Below are positions 8,843 through 18,995 of a stretch of DNA of 64,000 nt, one piece after another. The DNA is from Pseudomonas brassicacearum. GTDB taxonomy: Bacteria > Pseudomonadota > Gammaproteobacteria > Pseudomonadales > Pseudomonadaceae. The translations under genes were made by a program, and so were the position numbers. The stretch is taken from contig NZ_MOBJ01000003.1 in assembly GCF_003732225.1 (NCBI RefSeq), positions 181,167 to 245,166 of the forward strand. Reading direction: 5' to 3'. The notes below the pieces were generated by a model that was not told the origin of the DNA, did no database searches, and was given only the letters and a program-made list of their open reading frames with translations. How positions within the stretch are numbered: position 1 is the first letter of the stretch; each line of letters begins with the position of its first letter.

Positions 8843-10057
8843 TTACAGTTGACCGTCGCGGTCCCGGAAACCCAGCAGATACAGCACACCATCCAGACCC
8901 AGGGTCGAAATTGCCTGCTTGGCCGACTGTTTGACCAGCGGCTTGGCACGGAACGCCACACCCAGACCTGCAATTGCCAGCATCGGCAAGTCGTTGGCAC
9001 CGTCACCGACAGCGATGGTCTGTTCCAGACGCAAGCCTTCCTTGTGCGCCAGCTCACGCAGCAAATCGGCTTTGCGCTGTGCGTCGACGATCGGCTCGAC
9101 AGCCACGCCGGTCACTTTACCGTCGACCACTTCCAGCTCGTTGGCGAACACGTAGTCGATGCCCAGCTTGGCTTGCAGCTGTTTGGCGAAGTAGGTGAAA
9201 CCACCCGACAGAATCGCCGTCTTGTAGCCCAGTCGCTTGAGTTCGGCGAACAGCGTTTCAGCGCCTTCGGTCAGGCGCAGGGACGCCCCGATCGAGTCCA
9301 GCACGCTGACATCCAGCCCTTTGAGCAAGGCCAGGCGCTCCTTGAAGCTGGCGCGGAAATCCAGTTCGCCGGCCATCGCCCGCTCGGTAATTTCCGAAAC
9401 CTTCTCGCCCACCCCGGCGGCCTTGGCCAGTTCGTCGATGACTTCGGCTTCGATCAGTGTCGAGTCCATGTCGAACACCGCCAGACGACGGTTGCGACGG
9501 AACAGCGAGTCTTCCTGGAAAGCGATGTCGACGTTCAGTTCCTGGGCCACGCTGAGGAATTCAGCACGCAGGGCCTGCGGATCAGCCGCTTCGCCACGCA
9601 CGGAGAACTCGATGCAACCCTTGCCCTTGTCCGCCGGAGTGTCCAGCGGCATACGCCCGGACAAACGGTCGATGTGGTCGATGTTCAACCCGTACTTGGC
9701 GGTGATCGAACTCACGCGCTGCAACTGCTCGGCCGTCACTTTGCGGGTCAGCAAGGTCACGATGTGGCGTTTTTTGCCCTGAGCACCCACCCACTGCTGG
9801 TAATCCTCTTCGGACACCGGCGTGAAACGCACCTGTTGCCCCAGCTCATAGGCCTTGAACAGGATGTCCTTGAGTACCGACGAACCTTGTTCGGTGTCGG
9901 GAATTTCAACCAGGATGCCGAACGACAAGGTGTCGTGAATCACCGCCTGACCGATGTCGAGAATGTTCACACCACCCTGGGCCAGTACACCGGTAATGGC
10001 CGCAGTCAGACCCGGACGGTCGACTCCCGTGATGTTTATCAGGACGATTTCGCGCAA
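8843..10057 (-). CDS. serB: Phosphoserine phosphatase SerB
   Basis: The last step of serine synthesis, dephosphorylating O-phosphoserine. The chosen TTG start at 10057 gives MREIVLINITGVDRPG, the usual Pseudomonas N-terminus. It has GGGGG 6 nt upstream, giving 404 residues; a longer frame from 10072 also opens with TTG. Two ACT-type domains occupy roughly residues 1-165. The HAD phosphatase follows, with nucleophile Asp196 in FDMDSTLI, then LSGGFTYF and GDGANDLPML. It is divergent from the AhpA/YtjB gene, a pairing also seen around serB in enterobacteria. Confidence 0.95.
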   Translation of the reverse strand: MREIVLINITGVDRPGLTAAITGVLAQGGVNILDIGQAVIHDTLSFGILVEIPDTEQGSSVLKDILFKAYELGQQVRFTPVSEEDYQQWVGAQGKKRHIVTLLTRKVTAEQLQRVSSITAKYGLNIDHIDRLSGRMPLDTPADKGKGCIEFSVRGEAADPQALRAEFLSVAQELNVDIAFQEDSLFRRNRRLAVFDMDSTLIEAEVIDELAKAAGVGEKVSEITERAMAGELDFRASFKERLALLKGLDVSVLDSIGASLRLTEGAETLFAELKRLGYKTAILSGGFTYFAKQLQAKLGIDYVFANELEVVDGKVTGVAVEPIVDAQRKADLLRELAHKEGLRLEQTIAVGDGANDLPMLAIAGLGVAFRAKPLVKQSAKQAISTLGLDGVLYLLGFRDRDGQL

Positions 10058-10190
10058 GGCGCACCCCCGCAAGTGGAAAAAACCGCATTCTACCCACTTT
10101 CAGTGACCATCGGGCACAGCCAACGCTTTGCCGGTCTGGGGCCTGTCGCTATACTGCGCCTCAACTTCACGGACAAAAGAGCCGAGCTCA

Positions 10191-11723
10191 GTGAACCGGC
10201 CTACGCCAGTCAAAACCGATAACTTCTTTCTGCTGATCTTCCGGGCACTGCGCCATCGCCGTGTACCGATTGCATTGCGCATTGCCAGCCATAACGTGAT
10301 CCTGGTCGCATTGGCCCTGGTGATCTACGCCTGCGTGATGGGTCTGCAGTTCAAACAGGCGATGCACGAGCAAGCGGATGCCCTCGGCCAAAGCCTGACC
10401 ACCCAGACGGCGATGTCAGCGACCGAACTGTTGGTGTCCAACGACATCCTCAGCCTCAACGTGTTGCTGAACAACCTGACCAAGAACCCGTTGGTGGCTC
10501 ACGCGGCTATTTATAGCGTGGACAACCGGATTCTTGCCGAGGCCGGGCAGCGCCCCAAGCACGGCTTGCTCGGTGAAGCCGAAGGCATGTACGAGAGCAA
10601 GATCACCTTTCAGGACGTGACGGCCGGACAGCTGCGGATCAGCCTCGACATGGCACAGTTCCAGCAGCCGATGACCATCAGCCTGCAAAGCATGGGCATT
10701 CTCAGCGCTATCCTGCTGGCCTTGTCCCTGGCCTTGAGCCTGCGCCTGGGTCGGCACATCTCCACACCACTGCTGCAATTGCGGGTGTGGCTGCGCGACA
10801 TTGACGAACACACCCCGGCGACTCAGCGCCAGGACGAAATCGGTGACCTGGCCCGCCAGCTCCACAGCAGTTTCGCGCCTGAAAAGGTCGAGCCTGAACC
10901 CGAGCCGGAGCCTGAATTCGACGATTTCGACGACACCGAAGAGGCCGAGCCTGGCTTCGAGGTGCGTAACCTGCGCGACCCGAGCTTCGATGAGAGCGCT
11001 CCGGTGGCAGGCCTGAAACCGGCGCCACGGCATGTGATCAGCGCTGAAGAAGACGACCTGGACGAAGAAGATCCGTTTGCCGACCTTCGCGACACCGCTG
11101 AAGTTGCGCCGGCTGCCAAACCGCAACTCAAGCCGACAGCCCCGGCGCAACCACAGCACAGCGCGGTATTGGCGGTGCAGCTGGGTGCTCAGGATCAACT
11201 GCGTCGCCTGCCGCGTGCGCGCCTGACCGAACTGCTGGAGCGTTATCGCGATTGCCTGGACCAGGCTGCATCGCTGTATCAAAGCGAACTGCACACCCTG
11301 AACGACGGCAGCACGCTGATGCTGTTCCACAATGAAGACAGCGGTGACGACTACCTGACCAACGCCATTTGCTGCGGTGAGTTGCTGCGTGCGCTCGGCC
11401 ATCAACTGCAGATTGAAGTCGCCGACAGCGGCATCACCCTGCAATTGCAGTTGGGTCTGACCTTGGGCGATGGACTCTTCGGCCTCAGCCAGATTGATCT
11501 GCTGCTGACCGAAACCGCTCAGGACGCCTTGGCCCTGTCCCAGCACAGCCGCAATCTGCTGCTGGTGGAACGCAAGATCAGCGACGACGTACTGATCCGC
11601 CAACGTGCGCGGATCCGCCCGATTGCCAGCCCGGAAGGTGCTTGCTGCGTCGAGCGGCTGATGGAGCCTTATCCATCGATGCTGGAGCGGCAACTGGCAC
11701 GCATGCATGAGACACGCGCGTAG
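10191..11723 (+). CDS. AhpA/YtjB (Smp) family inner-membrane protein
   Basis: About 510 residues from the GTG at 10191, which has a GAG-containing ribosome site. There is a transmembrane helix near residues 30-52, a periplasmic loop of about 130 residues, and a second helix near 170-192. A HAMP-like stretch follows (RLGRHISTPLLQLRVWL...DEIGDLARQL). A strongly acidic, proline-spaced linker (about 240-330) contains an EPEPEPEPEF run. The C-terminal ~160 residues resemble a degenerate nucleotide-cyclase fold without catalytic motifs. Its position beside serB matches smp/ytjB in E. coli. Function is unknown; signalling at the membrane is an inference. Confidence 0.75.
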   Translation: MNRPTPVKTDNFFLLIFRALRHRRVPIALRIASHNVILVALALVIYACVMGLQFKQAMHEQADALGQSLTTQTAMSATELLVSNDILSLNVLLNNLTKNPLVAHAAIYSVDNRILAEAGQRPKHGLLGEAEGMYESKITFQDVTAGQLRISLDMAQFQQPMTISLQSMGILSAILLALSLALSLRLGRHISTPLLQLRVWLRDIDEHTPATQRQDEIGDLARQLHSSFAPEKVEPEPEPEPEFDDFDDTEEAEPGFEVRNLRDPSFDESAPVAGLKPAPRHVISAEEDDLDEEDPFADLRDTAEVAPAAKPQLKPTAPAQPQHSAVLAVQLGAQDQLRRLPRARLTELLERYRDCLDQAASLYQSELHTLNDGSTLMLFHNEDSGDDYLTNAICCGELLRALGHQLQIEVADSGITLQLQLGLTLGDGLFGLSQIDLLLTETAQDALALSQHSRNLLLVERKISDDVLIRQRARIRPIASPEGACCVERLMEPYPSMLERQLARMHETRA

Positions 11724-11763
11724 GAGCTGCCGCAGGCTGCGATCTTTCAGCCTTTAAACAACG

Positions 11764-11798
11764 AAGCCCGCAGACGAGTGATCGCCTGCGGGCTTTTT
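11764..11798 (+). terminator. Rho-independent terminator after the AhpA/YtjB gene
   Basis: Stem AGCCCGCAG/CTGCGGGCT followed directly by TTTTTGTT, 40 bp after the stop codon. Confidence 0.85.
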
Positions 11799-11810
11799 GT
11801 TGCCTGTTCC

Positions 11811-11914
11811 GGCCTCATCGCGAGCAAGCTCGCTCCCACAGTGGATACGGCCGTACACAAAAACGGCGTCCACTGAAGATCACCTGTGGGAGCGAGCTTG
11901 CTCGCGATGAGGCC
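11811..11914. repeat. REPIN
   Basis: Inverted REP pair. GGCCTCATCGCGAGCAAGCT at the left end is mirrored by CTTGCTCGCGATGAGGCC at the right end, with GTGGAC/GTCCAC pairing inside the spacer. It is the longest perfect inverted repeat of this family in the window. Confidence 0.9.
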
Positions 11915-11952
11915 GAGGGCAGCACCAGAGAACTCCAACCTGCAGAAACAAC

Positions 11953-11976
11953 AAAGCCCGCATCAACGCGGGCCTT
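11953..11976 (-). terminator. Terminator of the PqiC-type lipoprotein gene
   Basis: Reading the minus strand, the stem AAGGCCCGC/GCGGGCTTT is followed by GTTGTTTC. It lies 18 bp after the stop of the minus-strand gene. Confidence 0.75.
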
Positions 11977-11994
11977 GTCTTTACAGCAATCACC

Positions 11995-12702
11995 TTAGAA
12001 CCTGAACACTTCCATGTCCGTGCGAATCGGTGAAGCCATCGGCATCTTCGGCTTTTCCGGCCCGGCCGGCGCCACAGGCTTAGGTGCCGGTTTATGCGGT
12101 ACGTCGACAACCGGTGGCTGATTGGCCAGCGGCTTGAGCGCGGCCGACAGTTGCTCGGCCAAGCGTTGCAGCAATATGCCCTGGGCCTGTACCTGAGCCG
12201 CCGTGCCACTCGCATGTTGCTCTTGCAGATGAACGATGCGGTTGTCACGCACCTGGCCGCGACGGTCAATCAAGCGCCACTGGGCATCGAGGATCGCCGG
12301 TTGCGACTCCCCCGAATCCAGGCGAGTGATCGACAGCAAAACCTGTACATCCGGGGTGAAACCCAGGGTCGCCGGCGCCAGAACTACGCGCTGGCTGTCC
12401 AGATGACCGGCCACCTGACGCAATAAAAGCTGATTGATGTCCGAAGACAGGCTGCCCGCCCAACGACCGTCGATGGACGCTTGCAGGCTGCCATCCGGCT
12501 GGCGCTGCAACAGGGTTTCACGTTGCAGGTAGTCGGCGATCGATACCGGACCCAACAAAACTGCCATGCCCGCGCTTTGCGCAGGCTGAGCCGGACTTCC
12601 GCTGTCCAGCTGATACAGCGACACCGGCTGGTGAACGCTGCAACCCGCCAGGCTAAAAACGCCAGCGAGCAACAAAATTAGAGGAAGGCGCAGAACAGTC
12701 AT
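11995..12702 (-). CDS. PqiC-type (ABC transport auxiliary) lipoprotein
   Basis: A predicted outer-membrane or periplasmic lipoprotein of about 235 residues. The N-terminus MTVLRLPLILLLAGVFSLAGC is a signal peptide ending in the lipobox LAGC. The body has the YQLDSG...VLLGPVSIADYLQR...VVLAP pattern of the PqiC/DUF330 family, which partners MCE-type lipid transporters. The C-terminus is proline/lysine-rich. No pqiAB partner is adjacent, so it is an orphan here. The start at the second of two consecutive ATG codons is chosen for its spacing from GGATGGG. Confidence 0.75.
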   Translation of the reverse strand: MTVLRLPLILLLAGVFSLAGCSVHQPVSLYQLDSGSPAQPAQSAGMAVLLGPVSIADYLQRETLLQRQPDGSLQASIDGRWAGSLSSDINQLLLRQVAGHLDSQRVVLAPATLGFTPDVQVLLSITRLDSGESQPAILDAQWRLIDRRGQVRDNRIVHLQEQHASGTAAQVQAQGILLQRLAEQLSAALKPLANQPPVVDVPHKPAPKPVAPAGPEKPKMPMASPIRTDMEVFRF

Positions 12703-12792
12703 CATCCCATCCAAGTGACGGCCAACAGGCCCGTCACAGTGAAAAATACTCAATCAATATGAAGAACGCAGGACCACGCCCGCGCTTGAAAG

Positions 12793-12864
12793 GCCATATC
12801 ATCCGTGAATATGGCTTCCGACTCCAGTACGAAAGCATCGATCTACGGGTTAAATCGTAGATCG
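12793..12864. other. Two hairpins between parC and the lipoprotein gene
   Basis: GCCATAT/ATATGGC (12793-12815) and CGATCTACG/CGTAGATCG (12839-12864). The second lies 15 bp beyond the parC stop. Neither has a T-run, so they are listed only as likely 3'-end structures. Confidence 0.4.
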
Positions 12865-12879
12865 AGCGCTCTAGACCGC

Positions 12880-15144
12880 TTAATTGAGAGTTTCTACCAA
12901 TAGTGCATCGACACGCTGAAAGCCCCGCGGCAGCTTGTTGCCACGGCGTCCGCGCTCACCTTTGTAGTGTTCGAGGTCGTCTGCCTTGAGCGACAGCGTG
13001 CGCTTGCCAGCCTGCAAGACCAGGGTCGCGCCTTCCGGCAATACCGCGATGTCGGTGACATATTCCTCGCGACTGGCTACACGTTCGCCGGAGATACCGA
13101 TGATCTTGTTGCCTTTGCCCTTGCCCAGCTGCGGCAGGTCGCTGATTTTGAAGATCAGCAGGCGACCTTCGGTGGTCACCGAAGCCAACCAGTTCTGCTC
13201 ACGGTCGGTCACCGGACGCGGCAGGATCACCTTGGCGTTGTTTGGCAGGCTCAACAGTGCCTTGCCGGCCTTGTTCTTGGCTTGCAGGTCTTCACCCTTG
13301 ACCACAAAACCGTAACCGGCGTCCGAGGCGATGACGTACAGCCCATCGTCTTCAGGCATCAATACGCATTCGAAGGTCGCGCCAGGCGGCGGTGTCAGGC
13401 GACCAGTCAACGGTTCGCCCTGGCCACGGGCCGATGGCAACGTATGCGCCGGCACCGAATAACTGCGGCCGGTGGAATCGATAAACACCGCAAACTGGTT
13501 GGAACGACCGGCGGCCGCCGTTTTGAAGCCGTCCCCGGCCTTGTAGGAAAGCCCGGTGGCATCGATGTCGTGGCCCTTGGCCGAACGCACCCAGCCTTTC
13601 TCGGACAGCACCACGGTGACTTTTTCGTTCGGCAGCAGATCGTGTTCGGTCAAAGCCTTGGCTTCGGCACGTTCGACAATCGGCGAGCGACGGTCGTCGC
13701 CATAGGTTTCGGCGTCTTTGATCAGCTCGCTGCGCACCAGCTTCTTCAGCTTGGTTTCGCTGCCCAGCAAGGCTTGCAGCTTGGCTTGTTCTTTGAGCAG
13801 TTCATCCTGCTCGTCGCGCAGCTTCATTTCTTCGAGTCGCGCCAACTGACGCAGGCGGGTGTCGAGAATGTAGTCGGCCTGGATTTCGCTCAGGGCGAAG
13901 CGCTCGATCAGCTTGGCTTTCGGGTGCTCCTCGGTTCGGATGATGTGGATCACTTCATCCAGGTTGAGGTAGGCGATCAGCAAACCGTCCAACAGGTGCA
14001 GGCGACGCTCGACCTTGTCCAGACGGAATTGCAGGCGGCGGCGTACGGTATTAACCCGGAACTCCAGCCATTCCACCAACAACGCCCGCAGGTTCTTCAA
14101 CTGCGGTTTGCCGTCCAGGCCGATGATGTTGATGTTGACCCGGTAGCTCGACTCCAGCTCGGTGCTGGCGAACAGGTGCTGCATCAACGCTTCATGATCG
14201 ACCCGGCTATTGACCGGAATGATCACGATACGGCACGGGTTCTCGTGGTCCGACTCATCGCGCAGGTCCGCTACTTGCGGGGCCTTGGACGGTTTGGCCT
14301 GCATCATCGCGGCAATCTGTTCCAGCACTTTGGCCCCGGAGACCTGATGCGGCAGCGAAGTGACGATAATGTCGCCGTCTTCGATGTGGTACACGGCACG
14401 CATGCGCACCGAACCGCGACCGGTTTCGTAGATTTTCAGCAGGTCGGCGCGCGGCGTGATGATTTCCGCTTCGGTCGGATAATCCGGGCCCTGGATGTGT
14501 TCACAGAGCTGCTCGACCGTGGCTTTGGGCTCATCGAGCAAACGCACGCAGGCCGTGGCGACTTCCCGCAGGTTGTGCGGCGGAACGTCGGTGGCCATGC
14601 CCACGGCGATGCCGGTGGTGCCGTTGAGCAGGATATTCGGCAAACGTGCCGGCAAAACCAGCGGTTCGTCGAGGGTGCCGTCGAAGTTCGGACCCCAATC
14701 CGCCGTGCCCTGGCCCAGTTCGCTGAGCAGCACTTCGGAATAACGCGACAGGCGCGCTTCGGTGTAACGCATGGCGGCGAAGGATTTCGGATCATCCGGC
14801 GCACCCCAGTTACCCTGCCCGTCTACCAGCGTGTAGCGGTAGCTGAACGGCTGGGCCATCAGCACCATGGCTTCATAGCACGCCGAATCGCCGTGAGGGT
14901 GGAACTTGCCGAGCACGTCACCGACCGTACGCGCGGATTTCTTGTGCTTGGAGTCAGCGTCCAGCCCCAACTCGCTCATGGCGTAGATGATACGCCGCTG
15001 TACAGGCTTCAGGCCGTCGCCGATGTGCGGCAAGGCACGGTCCATGATCACGTACATGGAGTAGTTGAGGTAGGCATTTTCGGTGAAGTCGGCCAGTGAG
15101 CGGCGTTCAACGCCGTCCAGGCTGAGATCCAGGGAGTCGCTCAT
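12880..15144 (-). CDS. parC: DNA topoisomerase IV subunit A
   Basis: A 754-residue breakage-reunion subunit, the length expected for Pseudomonas ParC. It decatenates daughter chromosomes with ParE. The active-site tyrosine is Tyr127 ([11 protein letters not shown]). The quinolone-resistance region [12 protein letters not shown] carries wild-type Ser87 and Glu91. C-terminal beta-pinwheel repeats fill the last ~250 residues. The ATG at 15144 has GAGG six bases upstream; an in-frame extension to 15207 is rejected. parE lies upstream with one gene in between. Confidence 0.97.
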   Translation of the reverse strand: MSDSLDLSLDGVERRSLADFTENAYLNYSMYVIMDRALPHIGDGLKPVQRRIIYAMSELGLDADSKHKKSARTVGDVLGKFHPHGDSACYEAMVLMAQPFSYRYTLVDGQGNWGAPDDPKSFAAMRYTEARLSRYSEVLLSELGQGTADWGPNFDGTLDEPLVLPARLPNILLNGTTGIAVGMATDVPPHNLREVATACVRLLDEPKATVEQLCEHIQGPDYPTEAEIITPRADLLKIYETGRGSVRMRAVYHIEDGDIIVTSLPHQVSGAKVLEQIAAMMQAKPSKAPQVADLRDESDHENPCRIVIIPVNSRVDHEALMQHLFASTELESSYRVNINIIGLDGKPQLKNLRALLVEWLEFRVNTVRRRLQFRLDKVERRLHLLDGLLIAYLNLDEVIHIIRTEEHPKAKLIERFALSEIQADYILDTRLRQLARLEEMKLRDEQDELLKEQAKLQALLGSETKLKKLVRSELIKDAETYGDDRRSPIVERAEAKALTEHDLLPNEKVTVVLSEKGWVRSAKGHDIDATGLSYKAGDGFKTAAAGRSNQFAVFIDSTGRSYSVPAHTLPSARGQGEPLTGRLTPPPGATFECVLMPEDDGLYVIASDAGYGFVVKGEDLQAKNKAGKALLSLPNNAKVILPRPVTDREQNWLASVTTEGRLLIFKISDLPQLGKGKGNKIIGISGERVASREEYVTDIAVLPEGATLVLQAGKRTLSLKADDLEHYKGERGRRGNKLPRGFQRVDALLVETLN

Positions 15145-15222
15145 GCGGGCCTCATCATTTCGTTGTCTGGCGCAGCGGCAAGGTGCCACCGCGCTGGGTA
15201 AATTCAAGTTTTTTCAGGACGT

Positions 15223-16206
15223 TCATGGCTTGGCGCTCCAGCCACCTTGCGGCGCAGCAAAGCGCCAGACAATCGGCCGGGCTTCGCCGTCGGCACGAGC
15301 ACCGTTGTTGTTGTCGATGCCGATCCAGGCGCCATCGGCATCGACCACCAGTGCTTCGGCCAGACCGTAAGGTTGTGAATAACGTCGATGTTCCTGCAAC
15401 GCTTCAGCCGCGAATGACCAGCATCGCTCGACCTTGGCACTCAGCACATCGCGACGGCAGAGTTGAAAAACATTGCGCTCCAGCGTGAAGAGTTTGCCGT
15501 TGAACAGTGCCAGGTCGGCAAAGTCTCTGGACACCGGCTTGGCCTTGGGAAACTGCGCGGGCTGCATTTCCCGGCCGGCTTCGCTCAACAGCACGCAGCT
15601 ACCGTCACAATCCCAGACGGTCTGCTGACGCTTGAGCAGCAGCAGTCCGCGTCGCTCGCGCTCGGCCGCCAACCATAACCGATCACCTTCCGGATTGATG
15701 GCCAGCCCTTCGAACAGCGCATTGAAGTGCAGCAACATGCCACTGGCTCGCGCCTCGCGGACCATGATCGGTGAAATTTTCAGCCACGAGGCAGGCCCCT
15801 GTAACGGCACTTGCAGTACCGCAGCATGGGCTTCACTGACGATGTAGCGGTTACCGGCCTTGTCGCAGGTGATCCCCTCGAAATCCAGACTTCCACCGCG
15901 CACGAACGATGCCGCCCAGGTGCGCGATTTCAGCCCCCAGGGCAACCCGCTGTCAGGCACTGGCGGCACATCGATACGCACGGTTTCGGCCTGCCAGACG
16001 TTCTCGCTGGTGTCGAGCCGATAGATCTGGTCATCGTCACGATCGGAAACCGTCCACAGGTCTTTACCGCACAACGCCAACCCCGACAGATTGCCACCGC
16101 GCATGCCGTCCACCGCGTGCTCGGATACCAGCGTCAGTTCAGGCGCTGGTTCTGCCGCAACGGTGGACGCCAACAGCAGCAACGCGAGGGCGAAACCGCT
16201 CCGCAT
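15223..16206 (-). CDS. Secreted esterase-like phytase family protein
   Basis: A 327-residue exported protein with signal peptide MRSGFALALLLLASTVAA. It has a single beta-propeller-like domain of the 'esterase-like activity of phytase' family. Typical segments are NLSGLALCGKDLWTVSDRDD, GSLDFEGITCDKAGNRYIVSEAH and FEGLAINPEGDRLWLAAER. Its start overlaps the parE stop by one base, so it is translated from the parE message. No substrate can be assigned. Four cysteines in the mature protein might form disulfides. Confidence 0.75.
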   Translation of the reverse strand: MRSGFALALLLLASTVAAEPAPELTLVSEHAVDGMRGGNLSGLALCGKDLWTVSDRDDDQIYRLDTSENVWQAETVRIDVPPVPDSGLPWGLKSRTWAASFVRGGSLDFEGITCDKAGNRYIVSEAHAAVLQVPLQGPASWLKISPIMVREARASGMLLHFNALFEGLAINPEGDRLWLAAERERRGLLLLKRQQTVWDCDGSCVLLSEAGREMQPAQFPKAKPVSRDFADLALFNGKLFTLERNVFQLCRRDVLSAKVERCWSFAAEALQEHRRYSQPYGLAEALVVDADGAWIGIDNNNGARADGEARPIVWRFAAPQGGWSAKP

Positions 16207-18110
16207 CAGGCCAGAACCTCGGCCAGGTTACCTTTGGACTCCAGCCAGGACTTGCGGTCGCCAGCGCGTTTTTTCGCGAGCAGCATGTCCATCATTTCCG
16301 ACGTGGCTTCGAAATCATCCAGCGTCAGTTGCACCAGACGCCGAGTGTTCGGGTCCATGGTGGTTTCACGCAGTTGCGGCGGATTCATTTCACCCAGCCC
16401 CTTGAATCGGGTGACCTGCGGCTTGCCGCGTTTCTTCTCGGCCACCAGGCGATCGAGAATGCCATCGCGCTCGGCTTCGTCGAGGGCGTAGTAAATCTCT
16501 TTGCCGAGGTCAATACGGTACAACGGTGGCATCGCCACGTAGACGTGACCGGCGTCCACCAACGGGCGGAAATGCTGGACGAACAACGCGCACAGCAAGG
16601 TCGCGATGTGCAGACCGTCGGAGTCGGCGTCGGCGAGGATGCAGATCTTGCCGTAACGCAGCTGGCTCATGTCCGCAGCGCCCGGGTCGACACCAATGGC
16701 CACGGCAATGTTGTGCACTTCCTGGCTGGCCAGCACTTCGCTGCCGTCGACTTCCCAGGTGTTCAGAATCTTCCCGCGTAACGGCAGGATCGCCTGAAAC
16801 TCTTTGTCCCGCGCTTGCTTGGCCGAACCGCCAGCGGAATCACCTTCCACCAGGAACAGCTCGGAACGCATCGGGTCCTGCCCGGCGCAATCGGCGAGTT
16901 TGCCCGGCAAGGCCGGACCTTGGGTGATGCGTTTACGCTCGACTTTTTTGCTGGCCTTCAAACGACGGCCGGCGTTGTTGATCGCCAACTCTGCCAGCAG
17001 CATGCCCGTTTCGGGGTTGGCGTTGAGCCACAGGCTGAAGGCGTCCTTGACCACACCGGAAACAAACGCCGCCGCCTCGCGAGACGACAAACGCTCTTTG
17101 GTCTGGCCGGAAAATTGTGGCTCCTGCATTTTCATCGAGAGGACGAAAGCAATACGTTCCCAGACGTCTTCCGGCGCCAGCTTCACGCCACGCGGCAGCA
17201 GGCTGCGGAACTCGCAGAACTCGCGCATCGCGTCGAGCAAGCCCTGACGCAGACCGTTGACATGAGTACCGCCCTGGGCCGTCGGGATCAGGTTGACGTA
17301 GCTTTCCTGCACGCTGTCGCCACCTTCAGGCAGCCACAGCAGCGCCCAGTCGACCGCTTCTTTATTACCGGCCAGGCTGCCGCAGAAGGGTTCGTCGGGC
17401 AGGCGTTCGAATTCGCTGACCGCGTCTACCAGGTAGGAACGCAGACCGTCTTCGTAATGCCATTCGACTTTTTCGCCGGTGGCCTTGTCTTCAAAACTGA
17501 CCAGCAGCCCCGGACACAATACGGCCTTGGCCTTGAGTACGTGCTTGAGGCGGCTGATGGAGAATTTCGGTGAATCGAAGTATTTCGGGTCCGGCGCGAA
17601 GTACACGCTGGTCCCGGTGTTGCGCTTGCCAACGGTGCCGACCACTTCCAGATCGGTGGCCTTGTAGCCATCGGCGAAGGTCATCTGGTACTCGTTGCCA
17701 TCGCGTTTGACGCGCACCCGGACCTGAGTCGACAGGGCGTTGACCACCGAAATACCCACCCCGTGCAAACCGCCGGAGAACTGGTAGTTCTTGTTGGAGA
17801 ACTTGCCGCCGGCGTGCAGCTTGGTGAGGATCAGCTCGACGCCCGAGACGCCCTCTTCGGGGTGAATATCCACCGGCATGCCACGGCCGTCATCGCTGAC
17901 TTCCAGAGAGTGGTCGGCGTGGAGGATGACCTGCACCGATGTCGCATGTCCGGCCAAGGCTTCGTCGACACTGTTGTCGATGACTTCCTGGGCGAGGTGG
18001 TTCGGCCGACTGGTGTCGGTGTACATGCCGGGGCGTTTGCGCACCGGGTCGAGGCCCGAGAGGACTTCGATGGCGTCTGCGTTATAAGAGCTAGCGCTGG
18101 GAGTGGCCAT
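16206..18110 (-). CDS. parE: DNA topoisomerase IV subunit B
   Basis: A 634-residue ATPase subunit. The GHKL nucleotide site shows in IDNSVDEALAG (Glu/Asn side), DDGRGMPVD and GGLHGVGISVVNAL. The TOPRIM domain carries LFLVEGDSAGGSAKQ and the metal-binding DADSDG. The C-terminal ParC-interacting part is normal. It belongs to the minus-strand run nudF, DUF1249, cpdA, yqiA, parE, matching gene order in E. coli and PAO1. Confidence 0.97.
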   Translation of the reverse strand: MATPSASSYNADAIEVLSGLDPVRKRPGMYTDTSRPNHLAQEVIDNSVDEALAGHATSVQVILHADHSLEVSDDGRGMPVDIHPEEGVSGVELILTKLHAGGKFSNKNYQFSGGLHGVGISVVNALSTQVRVRVKRDGNEYQMTFADGYKATDLEVVGTVGKRNTGTSVYFAPDPKYFDSPKFSISRLKHVLKAKAVLCPGLLVSFEDKATGEKVEWHYEDGLRSYLVDAVSEFERLPDEPFCGSLAGNKEAVDWALLWLPEGGDSVQESYVNLIPTAQGGTHVNGLRQGLLDAMREFCEFRSLLPRGVKLAPEDVWERIAFVLSMKMQEPQFSGQTKERLSSREAAAFVSGVVKDAFSLWLNANPETGMLLAELAINNAGRRLKASKKVERKRITQGPALPGKLADCAGQDPMRSELFLVEGDSAGGSAKQARDKEFQAILPLRGKILNTWEVDGSEVLASQEVHNIAVAIGVDPGAADMSQLRYGKICILADADSDGLHIATLLCALFVQHFRPLVDAGHVYVAMPPLYRIDLGKEIYYALDEAERDGILDRLVAEKKRGKPQVTRFKGLGEMNPPQLRETTMDPNTRRLVQLTLDDFEATSEMMDMLLAKKRAGDRKSWLESKGNLAEVLA

Positions 18111-18152
18111 GGGGTCTCGTCGTCAGTCGTTCATGAAAATAGGGGCGAGGGT

Positions 18153-18761
18153 TCACAGTGCAGTGAAATCGATCGCCTGGTACACATCGCAGCCATAGCC
18201 GGCAAAACTCAACAGGGCCGGCAATTGCCCGGCGAATCCCTGGAAACTATGGTCGCCACCGGCCTGGATGCGCAAGGCGCAGGCTCGGTAATACTGTTGG
18301 GCGAGGCGATAGTCCAGCGTTTCGTCCCCGGTTTGCAACCACACCTGATACCGCTGCGGGTCCTGGGGCGCCGACACTTCCAGCTCGGCCAGGGCCGTCA
18401 CATGGTCGTGGGTCAATTCCCAGGTCTCTTCGGTATACAGGTTTTTCTGCGTGCCCAGGTATCCGTCGAACATCCGATGCGGGCTGACGGCAGGGTTGAT
18501 CAACAGGGCCTTGAGGCCATGGCGCTCGGCAAGGTGAGTGGCATAGTAGCCGCCGAGGGAGCTGCCGACCAGCAGTGGCCGTCCCAGTGTGGCAATCGCC
18601 TGTTCCAGCTGACCGATGGCCTCGCGCGGATGGTGATGCAAGGCCGGCACCAGCAACTGGTCACTCAGACCCAGACGATCCATCACGCCGACCAGCTGAC
18701 AGGCCTTTTTCGACGACGGTGCGCTGTTGAAACCGTGGATATAGAGGATCGAACCAGACAT
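18153..18761 (-). CDS. yqiA: YqiA-type alpha/beta-hydrolase (esterase)
   Basis: A 202-residue small serine esterase. It opens with SILYIHGFNSAP, and the nucleophile elbow GSSLGGYYA places Ser68. The acidic residue is likely in QTGDETLDY and the His in GGDHSFQGF. The ATG at 18761 follows GGGAG; a longer frame to 18926 has no support and runs into a REP. Physiological substrate is unknown; E. coli YqiA cleaves short-chain acyl esters. Confidence 0.88.
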   Translation of the reverse strand: MSGSILYIHGFNSAPSSKKACQLVGVMDRLGLSDQLLVPALHHHPREAIGQLEQAIATLGRPLLVGSSLGGYYATHLAERHGLKALLINPAVSPHRMFDGYLGTQKNLYTEETWELTHDHVTALAELEVSAPQDPQRYQVWLQTGDETLDYRLAQQYYRACALRIQAGGDHSFQGFAGQLPALLSFAGYGCDVYQAIDFTAL

Positions 18762-18854
18762 GCGAGCTCCCTGTGCGACGGGCAAAGAGCCGCAGTTTAC
18801 AGGGAGTAGAGCGGATCGGGGACATCCACAGAAATCAGGTCCTCTTTGAGGACG

Positions 18855-18894
18855 CCATCGCGAGCAATCGAGCGTCGACCGGCTGCTCCCACAT
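18855..18894. repeat. REP sequence with expanded loop
   Basis: CCATCGCGAGCAA and GCTCCCACATT, the two outer parts of the common REP, are present. The middle is replaced by a longer unrelated stretch (about 17 nt). It lies 40 bp from an intact REP of opposite orientation, so together they form a damaged REPIN. Confidence 0.6.
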
Positions 18895-18936
18895 TGATCT
18901 CGGGTGTTCACAAATGGTGTGCTCACCGCAGATCCA

Positions 18937-18963
18937 CTGTGGGAGCGAGCTTGCTCGCGATGG
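18937..18963. repeat. REP sequence
   Basis: Intact REP core CTGTGGGAGCGAGCTTGCTC followed by GCGATGG, between yqiA and cpdA. Confidence 0.85.
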
Positions 18964-18995
18964 CCGCAACTCGGTTTCCCGGAACCACAAAAATC

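Noticed and set aside
12967..15099. 710-codon open frame antisense to parC
   Set aside because: It lies entirely opposite a well-identified parC and comes from GC-rich codon bias on the other strand. Its product is low in recognisable motifs and has no ribosome site.
18762..18926. Upstream extension of the yqiA frame
   Set aside because: The added residues (Cys/Arg-rich) come from the intergenic REP region, while the ATG at 18761 has a strong ribosome site.
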